The translations under genes were made by a program, and so were the position numbers. From Phocaeicola coprophilus (lineage in GTDB: Bacteria > Bacteroidota > Bacteroidia > Bacteroidales > Bacteroidaceae), in the NCBI GenBank assembly GCA_016900015.1, contig JACJJM010000019.1, positions 1 to 64,000 on the forward strand: a DNA stretch of 64,000 nucleotides, written 5' to 3'. Every line of letters begins with the position of its first letter. Position 1 is the stretch's first letter. The notes below the pieces were generated by a model that did no database searches, was not told the origin of the DNA, and worked only from the letters and a program-made list of their open reading frames with translations. This document shows positions 27,024 through 36,339 of this stretch, piece by piece.

Positions 27024-29333
27024 ATGAAATTGGGAGAAGCACCCCTGCAATTAAAAATACTCTTTGGCTATTTGATATTGATGGCGGTCATCGGCAGTAT
27101 GGCCGCTATTTTATTGTATGAACGCCAACGAATGCGTGAAATTGAAGCGGAGACCCGTGAAATCCGAACCGTGCGTCGAGAAATAAACCTGGCCCACCGC
27201 TACATAACCGAACTTGCCACATACGGCGAATCAGTCATAGCCTGGGAAAATCCGGACTACGACCGGTATCACCAAAAACGATTGTCAGCAGACAGTATCC
27301 TGTACACCATGAAGCAGAAATACAATGACTTCATTCACCCTGACCAGATAGAAACCTTGCGTAAGTTACTGGAAGATAAGGAAACGCATCTGCTACATAT
27401 CATGGAAGCTATAAAAAGACAAAAAGAAACAGACAGTTTTCTGGTCACCCATCTGCCGGAAGCAGCCAAACGAGCCACCCAGATACGAACCGTATTACGT
27501 AAGAAGAGCGGATTTGCCGGAAAAGTACTTGGCAAAAAAGAGAAGATATACATAGTCCCGTCCACCCGAGAACTTCAAGCACTGAATGACAGTCTGAAGA
27601 CTATGTATGAAGAACAAATGCAAGAAATGGATACATACGTGGACAGCTTACGGATGCAAAACAAAGAACTAAACCGAAAACTGCATGCCGTCATCGCCTC
27701 GTTGGACGTACAAGCCCAAAACGGATTTACCAGCCGGGAAACAAAAATAGAGAAAGCACAGGCCATGTCTTACCGGCTGTTTGCCTTTGTAATTAGCACC
27801 GCCATTCTGCTGTTGTTGGTTTCTTTTCTTATCATACGACAGGATATCCGTAAGGAAAACCGCATCAGAAAACGCCTGAAACAAACCATCCAGGAGAATG
27901 AAGAATTGTTGGACATGCGCAAAAAAATCATCCTTACCGTATCGCATGACATACGGGGCCCCATCGGCAACATCAACAATTGCGCAGAACTGGCATCGGA
28001 TACCCGTGAAAGGAAAAAACGTGAAACTTATCTGGAAAACATCCGCCACTCATGCCGCCATATCCTGCGGTTAGTGAATGACCTGATGGACGTGTATAAA
28101 ATCAATGAAGCCAAAGACACAAAAAACGAAATACCTTTCCAGCTAGACCGGTTCCTCGAACGGATTTCACAAGAATATACCCACAAAGCCAACAGCAAAG
28201 GACTAATATTCGAAGCAGAACACCGTCAGGCAAATGTTACAGTAAAAGGCGATGCCGACAAACTGGAACAAGTGATTGACAACCTCCTGGGAAACGCCAT
28301 CAAATTCACCCCAACGGGGAGCGTCACTTTCCGGTCATCTTATCAGGACGGGCGACTGCATATTGATGTGGCAGATACCGGAATAGGCATGGACCAGGAA
28401 ACACTGGAACGTATTTTCCGCCCCTTTGAACGAGCTGCACAGGATGTGAATTCTGAAGGGTTCGGATTGGGGCTGTTCATCACCAAAGGACTGCTGGGAG
28501 TACTCGGAGGCACTATCCGTACAGAAAGCCAATGCGGGAAGGGAACCGTTTTCCACCTGTCACTTCCTTTGCCAGAAACAACAGAAGGAAGCGAACCGGA
28601 AGAGATACAGGTACAGGAAGTCGGAGTGCTTCCCCGAAACGTACTCGTAGTGGATGACGATGCCATCCTGCTGAAAATAGCGGAAGACATGTTCGGACGG
28701 AACGGCGTGAGATGCACTTCCTGCTCCAATGTACAAGAAGCGGTCAAGGCACTCCGTCAAACGGATTACGACCTGGTACTGACAGACATACAAATGCCCG
28801 GAACAGATGGATTCGGTCTGCTGAAGCTATTGCGGAACTCCAATATCGGATGCTCCCGCACAGTACCGGTCGCAGCCATGACGGCACGCGGAGACGGACA
28901 TACAGGCATTTATGAAGAAGCCGGCTTTTGCGGTTGCCTTCACAAACCGTTTTCCATGAAAGGGCTGATGGCATTTGCTGCATCCGTAACGATACCAAAC
29001 AGCTTATTTGACTATGAGCGATTGCTGGAACATACGGATGACCGGAAACAAATGTTCCGCATTATCGTAGAAGAGTCCCGGAAAGACTTGTGCGAATTGG
29101 AAGGAGCCTTGCCGGATGCCAACCGGGGAACCATGCGCCAGGTTGTACACCGCATGCTTCCGGTATGGGAAATGCTGGGTGCAGACCACATTTTGTTGGG
29201 ATACAGACAAGCCCTGCATAATGAAAAAAACGATGACGAAACCGTCAGGGAACATACCAGCAAAGTAATCTGCGCCATCAAGAAGCTGATAGAAGAATGC
29301 GAACAAAAAAAGAGACATTGCAATGAAAAATAA
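27024..29333 (+). CDS. rteA: Hybrid sensor histidine kinase, RteA type
   Basis: This 769-residue inner-membrane sensor has a first TM segment at about 8-27, a periplasmic helical domain to about 245, and a second TM at about 248-270. HisKA follows with the phospho-acceptor in VSHDIRGPIGNINN, then HATPase_c (DNLLGNAIKFTPTG, DTGIGMDQ, GFGLGLFI), a receiver domain (VVDDDAILLK, LTDIQMPGTDGF), and a C-terminal Hpt-like domain with VVHRMLPVWEMLGADH. This is the domain order of RteA of CTnDOT-like elements, which controls excision and transfer together with RteB. Its stop overlaps the rteB start by 11 bases. No tetQ gene is present beside it, unlike CTnDOT. Confidence 0.9.
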   Translation: MKLGEAPLQLKILFGYLILMAVIGSMAAILLYERQRMREIEAETREIRTVRREINLAHRYITELATYGESVIAWENPDYDRYHQKRLSADSILYTMKQKYNDFIHPDQIETLRKLLEDKETHLLHIMEAIKRQKETDSFLVTHLPEAAKRATQIRTVLRKKSGFAGKVLGKKEKIYIVPSTRELQALNDSLKTMYEEQMQEMDTYVDSLRMQNKELNRKLHAVIASLDVQAQNGFTSRETKIEKAQAMSYRLFAFVISTAILLLLVSFLIIRQDIRKENRIRKRLKQTIQENEELLDMRKKIILTVSHDIRGPIGNINNCAELASDTRERKKRETYLENIRHSCRHILRLVNDLMDVYKINEAKDTKNEIPFQLDRFLERISQEYTHKANSKGLIFEAEHRQANVTVKGDADKLEQVIDNLLGNAIKFTPTGSVTFRSSYQDGRLHIDVADTGIGMDQETLERIFRPFERAAQDVNSEGFGLGLFITKGLLGVLGGTIRTESQCGKGTVFHLSLPLPETTEGSEPEEIQVQEVGVLPRNVLVVDDDAILLKIAEDMFGRNGVRCTSCSNVQEAVKALRQTDYDLVLTDIQMPGTDGFGLLKLLRNSNIGCSRTVPVAAMTARGDGHTGIYEEAGFCGCLHKPFSMKGLMAFAASVTIPNSLFDYERLLEHTDDRKQMFRIIVEESRKDLCELEGALPDANRGTMRQVVHRMLPVWEMLGADHILLGYRQALHNEKNDDETVREHTSKVICAIKKLIEECEQKKRHCNEK

Positions 29334-30633
29334 GATATTACTGGTAGAGGATAACCTGATTCTTTCCAACATGATACAGAAATGGCTGTTGAAGGCCGGT
29401 TATGAGGTGCTGACAGCCTCTGAAGAACCCACCGCACGCAGGCTGATGAAGAAACACGAAATAGCCTTGGTGCTGTCTGATGTCCGACTGCCGGAAGGCA
29501 ACGGCATCAGCTTGCTGGAATGGAGCGTGCAACAAAATTTGAACATGCCTTTTGTCGTGATGACCGGTTATGCCTCCATTTCCGATGCCGTACATGCAAT
29601 AAAACTGGGTGCCAAAGACTATCTGCCCAAACCGGTGTATGAGGATGCCCTTTTAGGGCTGCTGCATGAACACCTGAACCTACCTGTCAGTCGGGAAAGA
29701 AACATCCCGTTATTGGAACGGTACAGTCCGGCCGCCAGACAAGTTGACCAATTGGCCCGCCGCGTGGCTACTTCGGATCTCCCCGTCATGATACTTGGAG
29801 CAAACGGATGCGGAAAAGAGTCCGTAGCACAATCCATACACCGTCATAGCCGGAGGAAAGACAAACCTTTTGTGGCAATCAACTGCGGGTGCTTGCCCAA
29901 AGACCTCATAGCATCGGAACTTTTCGGACACGTCCAGGGAGCCTTTACCGGTGCCGTGAAAGACAAAGAAGGCTGCTTTGCTGTTGCCTATGGAGGTACG
30001 CTTTTCTTGGATGAAATCGGGAATATGTCCCATGAAATGCAGGTGGCGTTGCTCCGTGCACTTCAAGAAAAGACTTACAGCCCAGTCGGCAGCCAGAAAG
30101 TCTGTCCGACAAACGTACGCATACTGTCAGCCACCAATGAAGATATGGAGAAGGCCATACGGGAAGGACGCTTCCGTGAAGACCTGTATCACCGGCTTGC
30201 CGGCGTGGAAATCCATTGTCCGGCATTGACTGAATGCCCTGAAGACATACTGCCTTTGGCTGAACATTTCCGTGAACTGTATTCAAAAGAAATAAAAGCG
30301 GAAACTTGCGGTTTTACAGAAGAAGCCCAAGCCGCCTTATTATCCCATACCTGGTCAGGCAATGTACGTGAACTTGAAAACAGGGTGAAACGTGCCGTAC
30401 TGTTTGCTGACAATCCGCTGATAACTGCTGTAAATCTGGGGCTTGACTGTACCACCCGGCCTGCGAAGAACCATATCTGCCGGATACAGGCAAGGCACAA
30501 TGAAAAAGAGCGGATATTGTATGTACTTAAAGAAAACGGAGGAAACATCACCCATGCAGCCGAACAATTGAAAATCAGCCGACAGACGCTGCACAAGAAA
30601 ATCAACCAATACGGCCTGGGCAGCAAGGAATGA
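29323..30633 (+). CDS. rteB: Sigma54-type response regulator, RteB type
   Basis: This 436-residue transcription activator is the partner of RteA. Its receiver domain (residues 1-120) has LLVEDN, an acceptor Asp in LVLSDVRLPEGNG and a conserved K in AKDYLPKPV. A central AAA+ domain has ANGCGKESVAQ (Walker A), GAFTGA (the sigma54-contact loop), GGTLFLDEIGNM (Walker B) and RFREDLYHRL. The C-terminus is a Fis-type helix-turn-helix (NITHAAEQLKISRQTLHKK). In CTnDOT, RteB turns on rteC and thereby excision genes. No rteC is visible in this window. Confidence 0.92.
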   Translation: MKNKILLVEDNLILSNMIQKWLLKAGYEVLTASEEPTARRLMKKHEIALVLSDVRLPEGNGISLLEWSVQQNLNMPFVVMTGYASISDAVHAIKLGAKDYLPKPVYEDALLGLLHEHLNLPVSRERNIPLLERYSPAARQVDQLARRVATSDLPVMILGANGCGKESVAQSIHRHSRRKDKPFVAINCGCLPKDLIASELFGHVQGAFTGAVKDKEGCFAVAYGGTLFLDEIGNMSHEMQVALLRALQEKTYSPVGSQKVCPTNVRILSATNEDMEKAIREGRFREDLYHRLAGVEIHCPALTECPEDILPLAEHFRELYSKEIKAETCGFTEEAQAALLSHTWSGNVRELENRVKRAVLFADNPLITAVNLGLDCTTRPAKNHICRIQARHNEKERILYVLKENGGNITHAAEQLKISRQTLHKKINQYGLGSKE

Positions 30634-31039
30634 CCCGCCTATACACAAGGCGGCAGATTCCGTTGAAGAATCTTTTAAAGGAATGAAGTTTCCACCGACA
30701 TGCTTGGAATCCCTTTATGGCAGACACGCCTTTGCTGTAAGATAACGGAAGCAAGTAAATCACGACTTCATCAACCAGATTGTAGAGAAACAATCCACGA
30801 GCATATTCGGCACTTTCCGCATCGGACACTTCTGCCAGATAGACATACGATGTATTGTTGTCGGTTATGTTCATGAGGTCTATCATCCCATAATACGGGT
30901 ATATACAGATTTCTGCCTTTTCCTGCCAGTACGGCATACCATGCCTTCCGTTCTCCTTTACCCATGACATCAGCATTTCATCGCTTTGCGGAAGGAAACC
31001 GTCAAGGGTCATTGCCATCACTATCTGAATTTTTGCCAT
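30602..31039 (-). CDS. DHFR/RibD C-terminal-like protein of ICE backbone
   Basis: This 145-residue protein starts with MAKIQIVMAMTLDGFLP, the first strand and loop of the dihydrofolate reductase/RibD fold. It ends with the LFLYNLVDEVVIYLLPLSY helix-strand pair typical of RibD-C proteins. ATG at 31039 is chosen over longer upstream frames because family homology starts there. The 3' end overlaps the end of rteB on the opposite strand. Proteins like this are common beside rteB in Bacteroidales conjugative elements. Their role there is unclear, and drug-resistance DHFR activity is not implied. Confidence 0.7.
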   Translation of the reverse strand: MAKIQIVMAMTLDGFLPQSDEMLMSWVKENGRHGMPYWQEKAEICIYPYYGMIDLMNITDNNTSYVYLAEVSDAESAEYARGLFLYNLVDEVVIYLLPLSYSKGVSAIKGFQACRWKLHSFKRFFNGICRLVYRRVIPCCPGRIG

Positions 31040-31313
31040 ACCTCGGTTCTTATGCAAGAAAAGCATGTACCCATGCCGTTCTAAACCGAGGCTCTGGCAA
31101 AGCCCAAAACGAAAACGCGCATGGGCCATGCTATAGGCATAGCATAAGCCACACGCAATCCGTCTTCGTTTTTGAAATTTTGCCAGATTTCGGTTTAAGA
31201 CATCTTGCGACTTATGTATATCTTCGGCGGAAAGCATCCCGCAATCTGCCGACATTGTTATTTTCAGACCTCAAATATAGCTATATTTTTCTACATACAA
31301 ATCCAAATTCAAA

Positions 31314-33359
31314 CTATTTCTTTACATCTTCATCATCTTCCCCATCTTCGCCATTGTTCAATCCCAAGCGCTTACACAGTTCCGGATCTGCCTTGATACG
31401 TTCCATCTCCTCATTGACAATCGCCTGCGCGTCCGCCTTGATGCGGTCGTAGTTGCGCTGGATCTGCTGAAGCATGATGTCGTTGCCGTCCCTGTCCCTG
31501 AAAGCATTGATGACAGGTATCTTTTTGTACGCTTTCTCCTCGGCACTGACCCTGGCATGGTCCACCACAATCTCGGCGTGGAAAATTTTCTGGTCAATCT
31601 TCTCGCCGAAGTTGTCCGACACCGAACCGACAAAGGTACCCTGCGATAGATTGGCAATCTTCGATGCCGGAATGAGCGAATCGAGCTGGGTATTGATGGA
31701 CGTGGACACATCCTGCCGGTTGATGGAAACGGACTGCCGCTGCTGGAGCACCTTGCCGAAGCGCTCGGAAAGCGTCTTTGCCGTTTCTCCCACCACCTGG
31801 CCGCTGAAAATGTTGCCTACCGTATTCTGGATGACCTTGGACTCTTTTTCACCATAGTCCCGGTTGAGCTGGCTGAAATCCTGGAAGCCCAACAGGACAG
31901 CCACCTTGTTGCTTCGGGCGGTGGCTATCAGGTTGTCCAGCCCGCGGAAGTAGATGGTGGGAAGCTCGTCGATGATGACCGTGCTCTTCAACTGCCCCTT
32001 CTTGTTGATAAGCTTGACGATGCGGGAATTGTACAGTCCCAGGGCTGCGGAATAGATGTTCTGGCGGTCTGGATTGTTGCCCACACAGAGAATCTTGGGT
32101 TCCTGCGGATTGTTGATGTCCAGCGAAAAATCGTTGCCCGTCATCACCCAGTAAAGCTGCGGGGAAATCATACGGGTCAGGGGAATTTTCGCACTGGCTA
32201 TCTGGCCCTGGAGCTGGTCCTGCGCCCCGCCTTTCCAGGCATCCATGAAGGGGGAAAGGTAGTTCTCCAACTCCGGATAGGAAGTCAGGATGGTAAACAG
32301 GTCGGAATACGGCTTGTTCAACAGTTCGACGGCATGAGGGAACGTGCAATAGATGCCGCCCTTGAAAATTTTGAGATACCAGATAATGGCTGCAAGAAGG
32401 ATAATCGGAGACTCCACGAAGAAGTCGCCCTGTTTTTCAATCCAGGTGCGGTTCAAGTTGAGCATAATCGTGTAGCTTGCCTCGTACGCATCGGAAATGT
32501 CCGTCATGAACTCCGGATTGATGGGATTGCAGCGGTGAGAGCGTCGCGGGTCGTCAAAGTTGATAACGTAGAATTTGGGAGTGACCTTGTACTTGTCCGT
32601 GTTGTGCAGCAACGTGTTGTAGGCGATGGTGGAGAGGTCGTCGAACTTGTAGTCGTACAGGTAGCAACTGAAACCCTTGGAAATCATCTGGCGGATATAA
32701 CTGTTGACCACTGCATAGGACTTTCCCGATCCCGGCGTGCCCAGCACGATGGAAGCCCGGAAGGGGTTGACCACATTGATCCACCCGTCGTGCATCCTGC
32801 CCCCGTAACGGAAGCGCGTAGGCAGGTTGACGGAATACTCGTTCACCATCAGCCGGGTCTCCTGCATGAAGCTCTCGTTCTCGATGTTGAAGCGGTCCTC
32901 CATCAGCCGGTGCCGGAACAGACGGCTCATCCACAAGCCCGCCTTCAACAGGCAGAGATAGCCGACAGCGAGGGTAAATACATACAAAGCCGTGACCGCC
33001 CCGTGAGGGAGGGAGAGGTCCAGCAGCCACCAGTTGAGAAAGAACAGCACCGTCCCGGCGAAGAGTGCCGTACCAATTCCTTTCCAGGTAATCTTTTCCC
33101 CTTTGACACCTATTGTACCCAGGCAGGATATGGCCAGCAGCAGGACTACCGCCAGCTTGCTCCAAAGAATACAGTTGAAAATTCCCGTGGTACGGTTGAA
33201 GTTCAACAATATCCTGTCCACCACCTCCAGCGTCAAGTTCCAGTGGTGAAAACTCGGATAACAGTACACATAGACATGTACCACCCCCAAAAAAATGCTC
33301 ACAGCCCTGCCGAAATCCATGATTTTGGCAAGCGCCCTCAAATCGTCTTCCTGTTGCAT
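31314..33359 (-). CDS. mobC: Coupling protein MobC (TraG/VirD4 family)
   Basis: This 681-residue inner-membrane ATPase links the relaxosome to the mating pore. Several N-terminal hydrophobic segments lie within the first 150 residues. Walker A is VLGTPGSGKSYAVVNSYI at about residue 210, Walker B-like STVIIDELPTIYFRG is at about 455, and LLGFQDFSQLNRDYG follows. The C-terminus is acidic (NNGEDGEDDEDVKK). It is last in the minus-strand mobA-mobB-mobC order, which is standard for these elements. Confidence 0.92.
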   Translation of the reverse strand: MQQEDDLRALAKIMDFGRAVSIFLGVVHVYVYCYPSFHHWNLTLEVVDRILLNFNRTTGIFNCILWSKLAVVLLLAISCLGTIGVKGEKITWKGIGTALFAGTVLFFLNWWLLDLSLPHGAVTALYVFTLAVGYLCLLKAGLWMSRLFRHRLMEDRFNIENESFMQETRLMVNEYSVNLPTRFRYGGRMHDGWINVVNPFRASIVLGTPGSGKSYAVVNSYIRQMISKGFSCYLYDYKFDDLSTIAYNTLLHNTDKYKVTPKFYVINFDDPRRSHRCNPINPEFMTDISDAYEASYTIMLNLNRTWIEKQGDFFVESPIILLAAIIWYLKIFKGGIYCTFPHAVELLNKPYSDLFTILTSYPELENYLSPFMDAWKGGAQDQLQGQIASAKIPLTRMISPQLYWVMTGNDFSLDINNPQEPKILCVGNNPDRQNIYSAALGLYNSRIVKLINKKGQLKSTVIIDELPTIYFRGLDNLIATARSNKVAVLLGFQDFSQLNRDYGEKESKVIQNTVGNIFSGQVVGETAKTLSERFGKVLQQRQSVSINRQDVSTSINTQLDSLIPASKIANLSQGTFVGSVSDNFGEKIDQKIFHAEIVVDHARVSAEEKAYKKIPVINAFRDRDGNDIMLQQIQRNYDRIKADAQAIVNEEMERIKADPELCKRLGLNNGEDGEDDEDVKK

Positions 33360-33392
33360 AGAATTAAAAAATTATTCGTTGTTCCTATACGG

Positions 33393-34646
33393 TCAAATAC
33401 CGCGTGACCTGCGCTTCTGCTGTTTTTTCTTGCGTTTCATACGGCGGCGGAAAGCCTCCTCCTCGTAATCGACCGCCGGATTCTGTTCCATGGAGAGGAT
33501 GCCGGCCGCTTGTTCCAGCACACTGCCCTGTTCCGGACGGCGGCTGCGCCAAAGTTCGGCAGAGGAATCCGTCCGCGCAGGAGCCGGAATACCTTCCCAC
33601 CAGCGGAAAAGTTCGTTGAACACGTTAGCCGAGAACTCCCTGCCCATGCGCGAGCCGTTGAACACCTCGCGGCGGTCACGGTCAATGAAGGTTACGCCGT
33701 ATATCCGGCCGGACGCGTTCTCGCGAAACACTACCCCGATATGCTGCCTGTCCAGCATCCTGACCAGCTCCTCCCGTGAGCGGGCGTTGCGCATGGCTTC
33801 CGCCACCTGCCGCTGTATGGACGGTGCCCACCTGCCTTCCCTGAAGTCCTTCGCATGCACCAGCATCCTCCTGTCCAGCCCTTCCTTCCCGAACCGTTTG
33901 CCGAATCGGGAACTCTTGAATGGCGGGCTGACTACCTTCCCGTTGTCGTCCGTTGCCGCATACACGATGCCGGTATAGGACCTGCCGCCGTATTCGCCCC
34001 GTACCTGCTTCGCTTCAATATTGAGCGTGGACAGTAGCGCGCTGTATTCGCCGAAGGTCTGGAAACGGTAGCTTTCCAGCACGGCTTTCAGCGTGTTGCC
34101 TACCTGGTGGCGCACGTCACCTGACGAAGCATCCACTTTCTTCAGTTCCGTTCCCCACTCACGCTCCTGTACTTCCGCACTGTTGCGCAGACCGAATTCC
34201 TGTTCCAGTTCACGGCAGGCCGTCATGGACCGGCGGTGTTCATAAGCATCACTGATTTTCCGTCCTTCATCGTCCACGCATACGCTGACGATGTGGATGT
34301 GCGGATTGTGCGTGTCGCCGTGCCTGAACACGATGTAAGGCTGGCTGCCATAGCCCATCTTTTCCATGTACTTTGCCGCCAATTCTTCCAGTTGTCCGCC
34401 CGTCAGTGTATCTTCCGGTGCCGGACTGAGGGCGATGTGCAGGACCGGCTTTTCGGTACGCCGGTTCACCAACAGGTGGTTCTCGAAAGAAAGCAATGCC
34501 AGCCGCATGTCCTCACCCGGCTGGTCCGGACGGTCGGATATGATGCGGTTGCCTGAAAGGACCTGTGCCGTACCTGCCGCCACCTTGTTGAAGTTGTAGG
34601 CAAGCGCCCCATAGAGGCTTGTCCCGTGACTTATCTTTGCGACCAT
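33393..34646 (-). CDS. mobB: Relaxase MobB
   Basis: This 417-residue relaxase/mobilisation nuclease nicks oriT. The N-terminus MVAKISHGTSLYGALAYN and the metal-binding HxH motif in RHGDTHNPHIHIVS (about residues 115-128) are typical of Bacteroidales MobB (MOBP-like). A likely nicking tyrosine is among the N-terminal Tyr residues. ATG at 34646 is chosen because family homology begins there. It overlaps the end of mobA by 16 bases, showing translational coupling. Confidence 0.9.
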   Translation of the reverse strand: MVAKISHGTSLYGALAYNFNKVAAGTAQVLSGNRIISDRPDQPGEDMRLALLSFENHLLVNRRTEKPVLHIALSPAPEDTLTGGQLEELAAKYMEKMGYGSQPYIVFRHGDTHNPHIHIVSVCVDDEGRKISDAYEHRRSMTACRELEQEFGLRNSAEVQEREWGTELKKVDASSGDVRHQVGNTLKAVLESYRFQTFGEYSALLSTLNIEAKQVRGEYGGRSYTGIVYAATDDNGKVVSPPFKSSRFGKRFGKEGLDRRMLVHAKDFREGRWAPSIQRQVAEAMRNARSREELVRMLDRQHIGVVFRENASGRIYGVTFIDRDRREVFNGSRMGREFSANVFNELFRWWEGIPAPARTDSSAELWRSRRPEQGSVLEQAAGILSMEQNPAVDYEEEAFRRRMKRKKKQQKRRSRGI

Positions 34647-35053
34647 TTCCGCTGGTATTCTTCGGTGAGCGCCATCACTTTCCTGCACACGAGTATCAGT
34701 TCCAGGTTGGACTTCTCCAGCCGGTAGAGCAAAGCCATCGCCCGCTTTTCCCCGAAGTTGTTGCGGATGGAACGTACCACCTGATTGTAGTTGTTGCCCA
34801 CCGCCTGAAACTGCCTGTAGAACTCGGTCAGCCGGACGTAATAGTCCATGCCGGCCTTGTCCACCTTCATCACTTTGAGCGTGCCTCCAAAGATGGCCTT
34901 CTTGATGAAAAGCGTACGGTCCCTGGCTCCCGATTCCGCCAACAGTCTGTCGAACTTCGCCTTCTCCGCCGCATTCAGGCGGAAGCTGTATTTGTAGTCC
35001 GCCGGATCGTTTTTGGGCTTCCTCCCTGTTCTTGTCCTTGTGTCTTTACCCAT
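34631..35053 (-). CDS. mobA: Mobilisation accessory protein MobA
   Basis: This 140-residue relaxosome protein has a basic N-terminus (KDTRTRTGRKPKNDP), then YSFRLNAAEKAKFDRLL, a ribbon-helix-helix-like DNA-binding segment, and a C-terminal helical part typical of MobC-superfamily oriT-binding proteins. In these elements it is called MobA. ATG at 35053 is chosen because upstream codons fall in the hairpin-rich, oriT-like region. It is the first gene of the minus-strand mob operon. Confidence 0.85.
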   Translation of the reverse strand: MGKDTRTRTGRKPKNDPADYKYSFRLNAAEKAKFDRLLAESGARDRTLFIKKAIFGGTLKVMKVDKAGMDYYVRLTEFYRQFQAVGNNYNQVVRSIRNNFGEKRAMALLYRLEKSNLELILVCRKVMALTEEYQRKWSQR

Positions 35054-35087
35054 ATATATTTTCCTTATTTTCGACTTTGGAGAAAAA

Positions 35088-35240
35088 CGCCCGCTCCGGG
35101 CGGGCCGGAGGTCTTTGTCGGGCAGAAGCATTTCTGTCGGACAAAGACACAACTTGCTCTGTTCGTTTGAACAGAGAATCCGCCTTCGCCGGATTGCCGT
35201 GCGACGCTTGCGGAGCGTGGCAGACCGATGAAGCGCATTT
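35088..35240. other. Candidate oriT: hairpin cluster upstream of mobA
   Basis: Just upstream of mobA is a dense run of inverted repeats: CGCCCG/CGGGCG at 35088-35102, GTCTTTGTC/GACAAAGAC at 35111-35148, and CTCTGTTC/GAACAGAG at 35157-35176. Weaker ones lie at about 35177-35218. In CTnDOT-like elements oriT sits next to the mob genes. The nick site cannot be placed by eye. Confidence 0.55.
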
Positions 35241-35318
35241 CCCTCTTCCGTCATGGTTTACGGTGCAAAATTAGTCCCTTTCAACGGGCTGTCAAACAGT
35301 CGTTTACCTGACACGTAA

Positions 35319-35400
35319 TGACATCTGACGCCGTATCATGCCAAACTGTTTCACCGGCATCCCATGTGACGGAAATACTTCCTACTTTTGACGTGACGCA
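35319..35400 (+). promoter_or_regulatory. Promoter and composite motif upstream of the par/traD unit
   Basis: TACTTTTG at 35393-35400 is a -7 box. Upstream are TGACATCTGA (35319-35328) and TGTTTCACC (35347-35355), followed six bases later by CCATG. The same first block, an inverted second block and the same CCATG occur at identical spacing upstream of traE (40323-40394). This points to a shared regulator. Confidence 0.55.
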
Positions 35401-35606
35401 AGAGGGCATGCAGTGCTACGCATCCGTCCATGTACTGCCATACAGACCGCCATACGCAAGATATGGCAAGGATGTCTTGCTTCCAACATTGCATGGATGC
35501 CGTGTATGAGGCAATGCCGGACGGGATGCACTGCCATACAGAACGCATTGCTCTCGTGCTATGAGAGTGAACCGGAAAATGAATATTCACCTAAATTCAA
35601 GAAGTT

Positions 35607-35969
35607 ATGAGAAAGAAGAAAAGCCTGTTTGAAAGCCTGTGCCGGAAAAAGGAAAGCGGCGGCACCATCCTGGTAGAGAAAATAACACTCGGCGCCGTCC
35701 CGGATGACCGGGAAGGAAACGCAGCCGAAGACCTGCGGATGCAGGAAACCTATGAAGACCTCTTTCTGAACCGCAACGAAACCGTACACCGCAAGCAGAC
35801 TTACATCAGTTGTGAAACCTACTCCCTGCTTGCCCGCATATTGCCCATGGTCAAGGAAGGGATGACCGTGCCCGCCTTTCTGGACAATGTGCTGACCCAT
35901 CACCTGAAGACCTACGGGGAGGAACTGGAAGAACTGTTTCACCGCAAGCTGGATGATGTAAAGTTCTGA
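35607..35969 (+). CDS. DUF3408 protein upstream of parA
   Basis: This 120-residue basic, soluble protein has the DUF3408 pattern in its second half: RKQTYISCETYSLLARIL, then VPAFLDNVLTHHLKTYGEE. DUF3408 proteins accompany ParA in Bacteroidales ICEs and are thought to bind DNA in a ribbon-helix-helix-like way, so they are good candidates for the ParB-like partner. A second DUF3408 gene lies just after parA. Between this gene and parA lies the TGCAT motif cluster. Confidence 0.75.
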   Translation: MRKKKSLFESLCRKKESGGTILVEKITLGAVPDDREGNAAEDLRMQETYEDLFLNRNETVHRKQTYISCETYSLLARILPMVKEGMTVPAFLDNVLTHHLKTYGEELEELFHRKLDDVKF

Positions 35970-36339
35970 CCGCAGCCTTGCAACAGGTATCGTGACATGG
36001 TACGGCCACCGTTGCATCACTTGCCGTGACACAGTACATACAGGGATGCAACAGGTATGACGGTGCATCGGATATGTCAATGCCTTGTGACCTGTAACGC
36101 CCTGCATTGCCTCCTGCAAGTATGGCCCTGATGCATTCCATATTATATTGCATGGATGCATTGGTGACAATCCTGCCATGTGTTCTTTGATACCGTACAC
36201 TTTGGCGTATATACAGCACCTTATCGTATATGCTGCATTGTAGCAACGGGCGCAGTGTATGCGGCAAGGCACTGGTGCAAGGCATTCCGTATGGCAATCC
36301 TTATCTGCAAGAACAACCAATCAACCCAAAGAAAATACA
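35970..36339. repeat. TGCAT-rich spacer before parA, candidate partition site
   Basis: No gene is seen in this 370-base gap. TGCAT or its complement occurs eight times between 36013 and 36238, at 36013, 36046, 36064, 36103, 36132, 36149, 36157 and 36234. One pair, TTGCATGGATGCATTGG, is nearly palindromic. GCAACAGGTAT is also repeated at 35980 and 36048. Confidence 0.6.

Noticed and set aside
30602-31255. Longer minus-strand frame giving the DHFR/RibD-like protein an extra 72 residues
   Set aside because: The added N-terminus is Cys/Arg-rich with no similarity to the fold, which begins at MAKIQIV (31039).
35318-35610. Short open frames on both strands before the first DUF3408 gene
   Set aside because: They overlap a promoter and motif region, have no start context or domain, and conflict with each other.
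36013-36238. CRISPR-like array reading of the TGCAT repeats
   Set aside because: The repeats are only 5-7 bases and unevenly spaced, with no unique equal-length spacers or cas genes.
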